Below are positions 29,974-38,862 of a DNA stretch of 51,849 bases, one piece after another (position 1 is the stretch's first letter; each line of letters opens with the position of its first letter). The DNA is from Akkermansia muciniphila (lineage in GTDB: Bacteria; Verrucomicrobiota; Verrucomicrobiia; Verrucomicrobiales; Akkermansiaceae), in the NCBI GenBank assembly GCA_945862285.1, contig CAMAYN010000003.1, positions 1 to 51,849 on the forward strand, given 5' to 3'. A program made the position numbers and the translations under genes. The notes under the pieces are model-generated. The model did no database searches. It saw only the letters and a list, made by a program, of their open reading frames with translations, and was not told where the DNA came from.

Positions 29974-31950
29974 CTAATTAGGGGAATCGACAATCGTTGC
30001 ATCACCAACGAGGGTTGCGTGAGCTCGCGAAGCTGAGTGATCTGGCAAATAGCCGCCAGACAGCCTGTCTGCTCTAAAATGTAAAACACTATTCTGATCT
30101 GCTGGCAAGGTGCGGACAGGCGTAAACCGCTGTAAATATCTTGCGGTTTTACTAAGACGTATTTCATCCAAATACCCAGCAAAGGGACGTGAAGGATTTC
30201 CTTTCCCATTCGGATCCGCACCAATATAGAGCGGCAATGCATTAGAAACACGAGTCCCCACGGCAGGATTGCTGGCAACCTCTTCGCCATCAACATAGAG
30301 ACGCACAGATTTACCGTCATACACTCCTGCAAGATGTGTCCATCGGTTTAACGTCAACGGCTTTGGCATCGTTGCTTTGGCATAATGATTCTCAATGTAA
30401 ACTAAGAACACCGCGCGACCCTGATCAATGTTGATCCCGTAGTCAGACTGCTCAGTCTTGGCAACGATCCCCGCTTGCTCTTGACTCTCCGTCGGATACA
30501 CCCAGGCCTCCAAAGTCATGGAGCCATTTGGTAAATCGAAATAAGAAGAATCAACGCGAGCACCCGAGGCTTTGCCAGTGATCTTGAGCGAAACTTGTTT
30601 CGTGCTCGGGGCATATACTTCATCCGGTAGCTTAGGCGGTGACATGCGCAATGGCATTGCTTTAGAAGGCAAGGCAACGCGGTATTTTTCACCTAAATAC
30701 TCCGTCGCCATCTCCATTTGTGGTGCTGTTACTGGTTGATTATCCGATGATGCAGCGCGAGACCAATTAAACTGAAATCTTGACTTTCCTTTCCCGGGAA
30801 CAACGAGGTGCTGATGATCTGGCTGTAGTGTCCAACCATTTTGCTTGGCGATACTCAGAGTGACCTCTATGGTAGCCTTAGCAGGATTGCTAATGTCCAT
30901 TTCATAAATGCCCGAACCCTTGCCTTCTTCCGTAAGGATTAGAGGCGGAGAAATTAACTGAGCTGTGCTTGCTCGCGCTGCATCCATATCAGCCAAATGC
31001 TCTGGTGTGAAGTCTCGGGGATCCATCACCGCGCCTACGGGCATGGTACTAACCTTGATTCCCCCTGGGCGCACGCTTACGAGATTGTAGTGATGCAGGT
31101 AGCCTAGTCCTGGATAGATGCCAGGCATGTGTCCTCCTGTTGCTCCGAGGGCGAAATATTCGATGCCGTCTTTATTCCCATCGTAGCGTAAACGATGGAT
31201 GTGTCCTGCGAAACAACCGCTGACATTGCCAGCCTTCACAAGGAGCTGATGGACTTTATCCCAATTATTCCCGGGGTAAATATCCGAAGCCCACCGCGGG
31301 TGGTGCATGAATAAGAAAACGTGTTTGAGTTCTTTCATCTCAGCTAGAGATTTTTCAAGGAACTCAAGCTGTTTATCGCTAAATTTTTGTTGTTCAGGTT
31401 TATTAAAATCCCGCGTCTTGCTAACGTCATTGGGGTCACCTTCATCGGAAAATAATACAAGAAAACCACACTTTTTATGCTCAAACCAATACCATAAGGG
31501 GCCGAAGTGCTTTTCATAGTTGCCTTCATGCTCACCAGCAGGCTTTGGGCCTTTGCCTCGCCAGAATATATCATGATTCCCAGCCACGGGAAACCAGGGC
31601 ATGCGCAATACGGATAGTGTTTTCCGGTATTCCTCCATTTGTTGCAGCCAGATGTCTGTATCATTGTAACCTTGAACTAAATCGCCCACAGTCATCACAA
31701 GATCGGGATCTAACAAATTTGCATCTTCGGCGGCTTGTGCGAGCACCTTGATCCCTTCTGGAGGACCACCGGTGCGATCGCCAAAAATGAGAAAATGAAA
31801 ATTCTCTTCATCTTTGGGCAGGGGTAATAATCGTGGATTTTCTCGATTGGTATGAATCTCATGTCCAAGCGCGAAATTAGTGATTACAAATAAAGTAACG
31901 ATGATGAATTTATGCATAATAGTGATAGTAAAAATAATAAGGTGCACCAT
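29974..31950 (-). CDS. secreted metallophosphoesterase with C-terminal LamG domain
   Basis: FLIFGDRTGG, VMTVGDLVQG, VAGNHDIFWRG, FLFMHHPRW, FAGHIHRLRYDG; LamG SYFDLPNGSMTLEAWVYPTE...WTHLAGVYDGKSVRLYVDGEEVA. Likely start is the internal MHKFIIVTLFVI at about 31917. Confidence 0.9.
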   Translation of the reverse strand: MVHLIIFTITIMHKFIIVTLFVITNFALGHEIHTNRENPRLLPLPKDEENFHFLIFGDRTGGPPEGIKVLAQAAEDANLLDPDLVMTVGDLVQGYNDTDIWLQQMEEYRKTLSVLRMPWFPVAGNHDIFWRGKGPKPAGEHEGNYEKHFGPLWYWFEHKKCGFLVLFSDEGDPNDVSKTRDFNKPEQQKFSDKQLEFLEKSLAEMKELKHVFLFMHHPRWASDIYPGNNWDKVHQLLVKAGNVSGCFAGHIHRLRYDGNKDGIEYFALGATGGHMPGIYPGLGYLHHYNLVSVRPGGIKVSTMPVGAVMDPRDFTPEHLADMDAARASTAQLISPPLILTEEGKGSGIYEMDISNPAKATIEVTLSIAKQNGWTLQPDHQHLVVPGKGKSRFQFNWSRAASSDNQPVTAPQMEMATEYLGEKYRVALPSKAMPLRMSPPKLPDEVYAPSTKQVSLKITGKASGARVDSSYFDLPNGSMTLEAWVYPTESQEQAGIVAKTEQSDYGINIDQGRAVFLVYIENHYAKATMPKPLTLNRWTHLAGVYDGKSVRLYVDGEEVASNPAVGTRVSNALPLYIGADPNGKGNPSRPFAGYLDEIRLSKTARYLQRFTPVRTLPADQNSVLHFRADRLSGGYLPDHSASRAHATLVGDATIVDSPN

Positions 31951-31982
31951 ATTTCGCAGGGCAGCCGAGGCATGAAAAAAAT

Positions 31983-34900
31983 TTATGGATTGTAATTTAC
32001 TTCCAATCTTAGGAATAAACGGTCTGGCGATGAAGTGTCGATGTTATAGTCAATAGTTGTGGTATTATTTACCGTGGGTGACACAGCATTCCAAGTAACT
32101 AAATCTGTGCTTGACTTAATAACGTATGAGATACGTGAATCAGTCGCGGCAATTGCTCCTTTCGGATATTTGACAGCAAGGTTTCCTCCACTCACCTGTG
32201 GCGCAGGTAGGGTGTCCGAAGCAGTTGGGCTCAGTCCTAAGGCATATTCGACTAATGCACTGATACCGTCTTTATCGTCATCTGATGTCATGCTAATGCC
32301 AGAGACACCCGCATTGGCTGCCCATGTTTGGAATGGCGTTCCCGTGCCACCTGCTGTGGTGATGCGCAACCTCGGCTTCGCAACATCGAAAGGCGTTCCG
32401 GGGAAAAACATCTGCCAACCATCAGTTGTCTCTGGACGAATTAATAAGCCGTGATTCTCTGAACCAGCTCGCCAAGCTCTCACTGCTGCCGTTACATCGA
32501 CCCATGCTGTAGAACTAAGCCCCAGTCCTCTCATGAGTTGCAGTGCCTCCGATGATGTATCCACACCACGTTTCGGACCGAAAAAGCCATAGCTGATCGA
32601 TGTCGTCCAAGGAGATACCATTTGATAAACACCAAATGGTCCTGGTGATTGAGCACTTTGTCCAGTGGTTGTTGTGACAAGCAATTCTGCTTTTACAATA
32701 TCTTGATCCAAAGGAATTTGGTTTACACCTTCACCAAAAGTGACAGGGAAATGCAGAAGAGCTTCTGTAGTGTTATTTGTTTCTAAGTCAAGAGTGTCTT
32801 CACCTATTTGAGACCCATCTACCGTGGAGCCATTAGGATTGCTTGTGATACGAGCAGATTGATCGGCTGTGAAATTATATTCACGATTCAGTGTGGTGAT
32901 GAATGTGACGACGAGTCTAGGGCGTAGCGAGACGTTCGAATTTCCTACCGTGCAATAGTTCCAGCCGTCAGTAGTGCCCGCAGCTAAAATACAGAAGCCG
33001 TGATTCTCTTCGCCAGACAGCCATTCCCTGACAATTCCAGTTACATCAGCGACACCAGCTTCTCCTTGTGCCAAAGTACCAAATCCAGATGTAGGTAGTC
33101 CGGTGGCAGCTCCACGGGCACCTTCGAAGCCAGATCCACCACTGAGATCGGAATAAGTTGTGCTGGCATCAACCGCACGAGTCAGTCGATCTACTACATA
33201 CGGCCCCCCTGTCTGAGCATCTGCCGCAACGGATGTCGTTAAAACAAGCTCTGCTTTTAGGACGCGAGCGTTGGGTGGAATCATCCCGGCATTACTACCG
33301 ATGATTCCATCAAAGCGAATCAAGTCGTTAATATCAGGAACTCCGCCATCAACTGCATAGTTTGCTACACTGCTACCAAGTTGTGCGGTAAATGCATTTG
33401 TGGTTGAATCGAAGCCAATTCGTTTTTGAAACTGACCACTATACCCGTTAAGTCCATGTTGAAAAACAACTGTGGTAGTAGGTGTAGAAGAAGCAGAATC
33501 GAAAATCTGTGCTGACGCGCTGGCATAAGTGCCCACAGCGTAATTGCTACCAGGCACCACAGAAAGATTGATTGTTTCCGTCACCTCCATCGTTGTATCG
33601 GCGATCACGGTAAATGTCACATCCACAAAAGCAGCACCTGCGGGAATGGTAGCCACTGATGAAAAACCAGAATAATCATTACCTGCGGTGGCAGTGCCAG
33701 AAGCAGATAGATTTACCACTAATGCATTTGTGGTATCGCCTGTGCGGGTAACGCGGAATGTAACTGATGTATCAGCACTGCCCTCAGTAGCAGATGAAGT
33801 CACAGAACGTATCACCACTTCATTGCCATCTACTGGCGAAGCGTTTAAAGGAACAGCAAGGAAGCGGAATCCGCCCGCTTGATGGCTATTGGAAAGATTG
33901 GGGAGGTCATGAGAAAAGACCACGAAACAATTTCCGTTGGCACTGTAGGCGTAAATATTGTCTCCGCCATTGCCTTCGTTGTGATCAGCATTAACAAACA
34001 GAACTGTGTTGCTGGGATTGATCAGTGAACCGTCGCCAAATTGCATTTCATATCCTTGAGGCACACTCCGACAAGTCACGGGTAATAGATCCATTTCACT
34101 ACTTAGAGAGCTAATTGTGGCGTTACTGGCAACTTTACCACTAATCACGCGCCGTGCTGTATCCTGCACATAAAGCAGCACGAATGGCTGATTCTCCAGT
34201 GTCCCGTTATTGTCATAAGTTCGAATCACCCAATTCTGACCACTAACTCCTGCCGAGACCACATGATCTGCATTTTCTCCGAGCGCCGTGGCAAGGACAT
34301 TCCCAGATGTAGGTAATCCAGTGATGGTATATTCTCCAGTCGCCGTGTTTTCTATGGAAACACTTGCAGGAAGACTGCTACTGTTTGCAAGAATGCTTGC
34401 ATCAGCATTTACGTAAGCACCAACCCAGCCATCGGCATAGGGAAAATAGCCAAGGGCAAAAGATGAAGATTCTGGGGTGAGGATGGGGTCTGCATCACCA
34501 GGTCCGCTGTTATCGTTGGAGTAGAGTCTTAGGTTACTTCCGTTATGGTGTACACTCACTATATTATCGTGAGCTGCTTGATTATTGTTCCTGACGGTAT
34601 TCGTTGTCAAAACAATACCACTAGAAATGCTGACTGGGGCGGAATTTAATTGTAAGTCAACAACACCAGGAACAGTGCCTGGAGTAGTCCATGCGCGTGG
34701 AGCGTCTGAGTTCAAATCGTAAGTCCAAGTCGCGGGGTTTTGCGCAGGAATGAATGTAGCAAGTTCCGCGTCCGAACCATTTAGCAAGCCCACAGAGTAG
34801 TTCGACAATGAAGGAGCAGCGAATGTAACATTTACTGTGAGAGCAGTCTCACTCTGCGTTTTCGCGCCAAGATTATCCGTTACCACCACTTGGTATACAT

Positions 34901-37346
34901 GCGTTCCGACGGTAGGAGCAGAAACCAGATAACTGAATGGTGATGTTGTGGCCGTGTGAATGAGAACATCGTTATCATAATATTCGACGTTAGCGACTGT
35001 GCCATCGGGATCTTGAGCATCGACCGTAATCGTGTATCCAGACGTGCTGAGAAATATGCTATTGTTCGCAGGCGACATGAACATCACGCTTGGCTTGATG
35101 TTATTAGTGAACACTGCACCGGTCGTCCACGTAGCGGGTCCGCTGATGTTGCCAACGAGAGAGTTACCTGCTGTGCTAGTGGTAGACGTTCCCGTTCCCT
35201 CGTTCATGGCCCAACGAGCAACGAGTCCTGTAGCAGAAGTTACCTCGAAGTTACATGCGGCGCGAATCTCAGTTGCGGTGCGAGCGACATTCCAAATACG
35301 AACCTCATCCATAAAGCCACCGAAGGCACCTGCGGATAGACCGCTTGAGTTCATCGCACTTGCGATTGATGCATGTTGAATGCTATCGGCACGGGGAGCA
35401 ATTCCATTGGCAGAGACCGTAGCTTCTAGGTTTCCGTTGAGGTAAAGTTTATAAGTAGAGCCATCAAAGACGCACGCTGCGTGATGCCACACGCCAAAGG
35501 GAATTGGAGTCGTTCCAACGACTGGCACGTTCGTTCCAGAGCCACCTTCGTAATCGGCAACGAGCACACCATCACTCTGGCGCAAGCCTAGAAAATAGTT
35601 CATGTCAAGTGTCGAACCTTCGGCTTGGTCTCGACCTTTGGCAATAAGTGGAATCGCAGTCAGTGCACCAGTCGTAGCGGCAACGCCAGGGGTTTCGCGT
35701 TTAAACCAAGTCTCAAGCGTGAAGGTGCTGAGCTTGAGATCGGCAGCGTCACCTAACGCGATGTGATCCGCGATACCATCAAAATATAGGCCGTCGCTAC
35801 CAGGGGAGGGGACGATGGAAAATGGAACTGCTGTAGCTAAAAAGGTCGCTCCGTTGCTATCAGTCATTTCCGCAGATAGGGTAAAATTACCCAAAGCCGT
35901 TGCATTGTAGTTGAAAGTAAAGGGTGCAGTCGTATCGCTATTGACGGATACTCCATTAACGAAAAATTCCACCGTAGTGATGGTAGCTGGAAAGGTTGCG
36001 AAAGCATCGGCACTCAAAGGAATCGTAGATCCCACAACATATCTCGTCGATGCTACCGGGCTAGTAATTACAATTGGGGGGGGGGGCGTGGATAATACGC
36101 GCAATTGAGGACGCATGATTGCGTTAGTCGCACCAATGGTGAAAACTTGCCAACCATTCGATGTGCCGCAAGCAAGAAGCAAACCATGGTTCGGGGCCCC
36201 GTCAGCCCATGCGGCAACTGCGGCACTGATGTCAGCGGTCACTACTTCAGTATCGTTCATGCCGACAATTGTTGCGATGGAGGGAGTCACTTGACCCGCA
36301 GCTACCATTGCACCAGCATCACCAGCGAAATCACCATAAACGCTTGCCGTGGAAAATGGAACAAGCATGCGATGAATGCTAATAGGCCCCGGGCTGTCTG
36401 CCGCAGAACTACTAAATCCAGTAACAAGCTGTAATACAGCAGACTGAATTTGCCGATTTGCTAGGTTGCTTTCAATATTCCCAAACTTCAACATCGAAGG
36501 GATGTCAGGCTCTAAGGTAGGAGGGTTAATTCCATCAAGAAATTGCTCGCTTACACTACTACCGTCAATGGTAGTATAAACTGGAGCACCTGAAGTAGGG
36601 ACTGGAGCATTGTAAAAAACCATGCTGCTATCGGTGTAGCCGGCAACATTTTGCTGCCGCACCATTTCTGCAATCGTCGGGTCTGTGTCATAAGTGACTT
36701 CCAGGCGTGGGCGATTTGCTACCGTAGTGGCACCAGTGGTGTGAAAACTCCATCCGTCTGTATTACGGTCAGACCGAATACCAAAACCATGAATGGTGTC
36801 TCCGTTTACCCAAGATTGCACCGATGCTGTAACATCGGCAAATGTTTCGCTGCCAGCCGTCAGATTATCGAAGCTGCCAAGGATCATGTCCACATCGCCT
36901 TCGATGCCGTCTGTGCCAAAATCTCCCTCTGATCCAGCGCTAGATGAACTGTTGAATGAGCGAGTTAATCGATAGACGTTGTAGCACCCACCTGATTGAG
37001 CATTGTTATGTGTCTTCGTGCGCACAACAATTCTTGCATTAAGTATTTTAGCTCCTACGGGAATTTGCCCATCTGAAGGCCCGACGATATTACTAAAACG
37101 AATCAACCCGTGCGTATAACCCGTATCATTAAGTGCGTTGGCGCCTCCATCTATGTAGTAAGTTGTGGCATCCGCTGTGATCGTGCTGCCGTCAACTTCG
37201 CCACTAGGGCCGATTCTCCGATCAAATGTACCTGTGTAACCATTGTTGCCATTTTGGAAAGACACCGACACAGGCGCAGCTTCGCAGGGCGCTATGAGTA
37301 TTACTGTGCCAGCCAAACATGCTCTAAAAATATATCGATAATTCAT
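31983..37346 (-). CDS. giant secreted protein: DNRLRE-type domains, Ig-like domains, LamG, Calx-beta
   Basis: 1787 aa; DNRLRE-like blocks (VASVQSWVNGDTIHGFGIRSDRNTDGWSFHTTGA; VTAAVRAWRAGSENHGLLIRPETTDGWQMF); LamG GLYFDGIADHIALGDAADLKLSTFTLETWFKRE; Calx-beta. Confidence 0.87.
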   Translation of the reverse strand: MNYRYIFRACLAGTVILIAPCEAAPVSVSFQNGNNGYTGTFDRRIGPSGEVDGSTITADATTYYIDGGANALNDTGYTHGLIRFSNIVGPSDGQIPVGAKILNARIVVRTKTHNNAQSGGCYNVYRLTRSFNSSSSAGSEGDFGTDGIEGDVDMILGSFDNLTAGSETFADVTASVQSWVNGDTIHGFGIRSDRNTDGWSFHTTGATTVANRPRLEVTYDTDPTIAEMVRQQNVAGYTDSSMVFYNAPVPTSGAPVYTTIDGSSVSEQFLDGINPPTLEPDIPSMLKFGNIESNLANRQIQSAVLQLVTGFSSSAADSPGPISIHRMLVPFSTASVYGDFAGDAGAMVAAGQVTPSIATIVGMNDTEVVTADISAAVAAWADGAPNHGLLLACGTSNGWQVFTIGATNAIMRPQLRVLSTPPPPIVITSPVASTRYVVGSTIPLSADAFATFPATITTVEFFVNGVSVNSDTTAPFTFNYNATALGNFTLSAEMTDSNGATFLATAVPFSIVPSPGSDGLYFDGIADHIALGDAADLKLSTFTLETWFKRETPGVAATTGALTAIPLIAKGRDQAEGSTLDMNYFLGLRQSDGVLVADYEGGSGTNVPVVGTTPIPFGVWHHAACVFDGSTYKLYLNGNLEATVSANGIAPRADSIQHASIASAMNSSGLSAGAFGGFMDEVRIWNVARTATEIRAACNFEVTSATGLVARWAMNEGTGTSTTSTAGNSLVGNISGPATWTTGAVFTNNIKPSVMFMSPANNSIFLSTSGYTITVDAQDPDGTVANVEYYDNDVLIHTATTSPFSYLVSAPTVGTHVYQVVVTDNLGAKTQSETALTVNVTFAAPSLSNYSVGLLNGSDAELATFIPAQNPATWTYDLNSDAPRAWTTPGTVPGVVDLQLNSAPVSISSGIVLTTNTVRNNNQAAHDNIVSVHHNGSNLRLYSNDNSGPGDADPILTPESSSFALGYFPYADGWVGAYVNADASILANSSSLPASVSIENTATGEYTITGLPTSGNVLATALGENADHVVSAGVSGQNWVIRTYDNNGTLENQPFVLLYVQDTARRVISGKVASNATISSLSSEMDLLPVTCRSVPQGYEMQFGDGSLINPSNTVLFVNADHNEGNGGDNIYAYSANGNCFVVFSHDLPNLSNSHQAGGFRFLAVPLNASPVDGNEVVIRSVTSSATEGSADTSVTFRVTRTGDTTNALVVNLSASGTATAGNDYSGFSSVATIPAGAAFVDVTFTVIADTTMEVTETINLSVVPGSNYAVGTYASASAQIFDSASSTPTTTVVFQHGLNGYSGQFQKRIGFDSTTNAFTAQLGSSVANYAVDGGVPDINDLIRFDGIIGSNAGMIPPNARVLKAELVLTTSVAADAQTGGPYVVDRLTRAVDASTTYSDLSGGSGFEGARGAATGLPTSGFGTLAQGEAGVADVTGIVREWLSGEENHGFCILAAGTTDGWNYCTVGNSNVSLRPRLVVTFITTLNREYNFTADQSARITSNPNGSTVDGSQIGEDTLDLETNNTTEALLHFPVTFGEGVNQIPLDQDIVKAELLVTTTTGQSAQSPGPFGVYQMVSPWTTSISYGFFGPKRGVDTSSEALQLMRGLGLSSTAWVDVTAAVRAWRAGSENHGLLIRPETTDGWQMFFPGTPFDVAKPRLRITTAGGTGTPFQTWAANAGVSGISMTSDDDKDGISALVEYALGLSPTASDTLPAPQVSGGNLAVKYPKGAIAATDSRISYVIKSSTDLVTWNAVSPTVNNTTTIDYNIDTSSPDRLFLRLEVNYNP
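36076..36086. repeat. in-frame homopolymer G11 (C11 on the coding strand)
   Basis: caattGGGGGGGGGGGcgtgg; encodes ST-PPPP-IVITSP at about residue 424 of the 1787-aa protein. Confidence 0.95.
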
Positions 37347-37422
37347 AATATTAAAAATCTACCACGTGCATTTGCTGCACAGAAAACATGTTGAAACTTG
37401 AATGATTAAGAAACATGAATAT

Positions 37423-37440
37423 GGTGACAATTGTGTCACA
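37423..37440. promoter_or_regulatory. GGTGACA-ATTG-TGTCACA element between divergent operons
   Basis: Direct heptamers at 11-bp period that also form a GTGAC-N6-GTCAC inverted repeat; between the 37346 (-) and 37470 (+) starts. Confidence 0.55.
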
Positions 37441-37469
37441 GGAAATTTCTTTCAGCATTTGCTTAACGA

Positions 37470-38231
37470 TTGCATAAGCTCCATGTGCAATTAATCATAA
37501 TCACACTATTACTTACTTTTGCTATTGCAGCGGAAGAAATTCCGCTACAAAAAATTCGCCTTTGTCCCGTAGGTGATCCACCACCTTTTCGTCAGGTAGT
37601 TCATAATGGCGTGCGCATGGAGTTGGATCCACCGCGTGGAACCTGCCCACCTTCAAAGGTCAAGGTCAGCGGGATGATGAATCAGGAAAAAGCTCCCATA
37701 GAGTATTTACGCCTTAGCATGGGTTGTCAAACTCCAGATTTCTATCTTCCGCAATCCAGCAATCCCATCAACATAGAGGATGTGGAAGGCGCATCATGGA
37801 CAAAAATTCATCCACACCTTAGCGGAAATTCGTTGGTTTTACTATGGAAATCTGGAACAAGTTGGAGTGATGTAGGGCATCTGGTAATTGATGCAGGACA
37901 AGCTACTCATATCGATCATGCGTTTTTCTTCACAAATGTTTCCGCACTAGATGTTGGGCTTGTGGTGGGAAATGAGAAAATCATACTACAACCGAAAAAG
38001 ACAGTCTCCCGCATTTTCAAACAATCCACCCCCTGCCGCATCGTATTCCAGCAGGGAGATAAAAAGCTAAAAACATGCTTCGAAAGTGAGTTATCAGGTA
38101 GCGTAGGAATTCATCAACGTTTGATTATCTATCCCACGAATTCAGCAACATCTCGAAATCCTTTAAAGGTGCTAACACTAGGCGAGTCCCATTCATCAAG
38201 CGGAATCATAAGCAGTAATAACAATCGCTAA
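37470..38231 (+). CDS. secreted protein of unknown function
   Basis: 253 aa, signal peptide MHKLHVQLIIITLLLTFAIAAEE; no family recognised. Confidence 0.65.
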   Translation: MHKLHVQLIIITLLLTFAIAAEEIPLQKIRLCPVGDPPPFRQVVHNGVRMELDPPRGTCPPSKVKVSGMMNQEKAPIEYLRLSMGCQTPDFYLPQSSNPINIEDVEGASWTKIHPHLSGNSLVLLWKSGTSWSDVGHLVIDAGQATHIDHAFFFTNVSALDVGLVVGNEKIILQPKKTVSRIFKQSTPCRIVFQQGDKKLKTCFESELSGSVGIHQRLIIYPTNSATSRNPLKVLTLGESHSSSGIISSNNNR

Positions 38232-38270
38232 TTTGCCTCTTTACACATAATTCTTTTATCATAAATATTT

Positions 38271-38822
38271 ATGGAACTTATTATTAAAAATATCATCGAA
38301 ATATTCAATCATCGAGGCTCAGAAGCTTACGGATCGGAGCCAGTTACGCAGTTAGAGCATGCTTTACAAGCTGGCGTTCTCGCCCTTGAAGCGAACGCTA
38401 AAGATACTTTAGTGGTTGCTGCGTTACTGCATGACATAGGTCACATCATTGATGACTCGATTCTGCCAGAGGACGACACAGTGAACCTCAATGATCGGCA
38501 CGAAGAATGCATTCATCCATGGCTTTTAGAGCATTTTGGAGAAGCAGTTGCTTCCCCCGTACGTCTTCACGTTCCCGCAAAACGCTACCTATGTTCAGTA
38601 GATCCTACGTACGCTTCGATCTTATCTCCGACCTCGCTAAAAAGTTTTCATGATCAAGGCGGCTTCATGTCACGTGAAGAGTTGCGAGAGTTTGAAGCTG
38701 ATCCTTTTTACAAGGACGCCGTAGATCTTCGTCGATGGGATGATCGGGCAAAATCCAAAGGACTAAGCACACCTGATATTCATTTTTTTGTTCCTTACAT
38801 CACACGAACTCTGATCAAGTAA
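38271..38822 (+). CDS. PhnZ-like HD-domain oxygenase / phosphonate-degradation-associated HDIG protein
   Basis: EAYGSEPVTQLEHALQAGVLALEANAKDTLVVAALLHDIGHIID...VPAKRYLCSVDPTYASILSPTSLKSFHDQGGFMSREELREFEADPFYKDAVDLRRWDDRAK. Confidence 0.87.
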   Translation: MELIIKNIIEIFNHRGSEAYGSEPVTQLEHALQAGVLALEANAKDTLVVAALLHDIGHIIDDSILPEDDTVNLNDRHEECIHPWLLEHFGEAVASPVRLHVPAKRYLCSVDPTYASILSPTSLKSFHDQGGFMSREELREFEADPFYKDAVDLRRWDDRAKSKGLSTPDIHFFVPYITRTLIK

Positions 38823-38862
38823 TGGCGTTTGGAATTCAAAAGTGTAATATTAATTCCGACTC

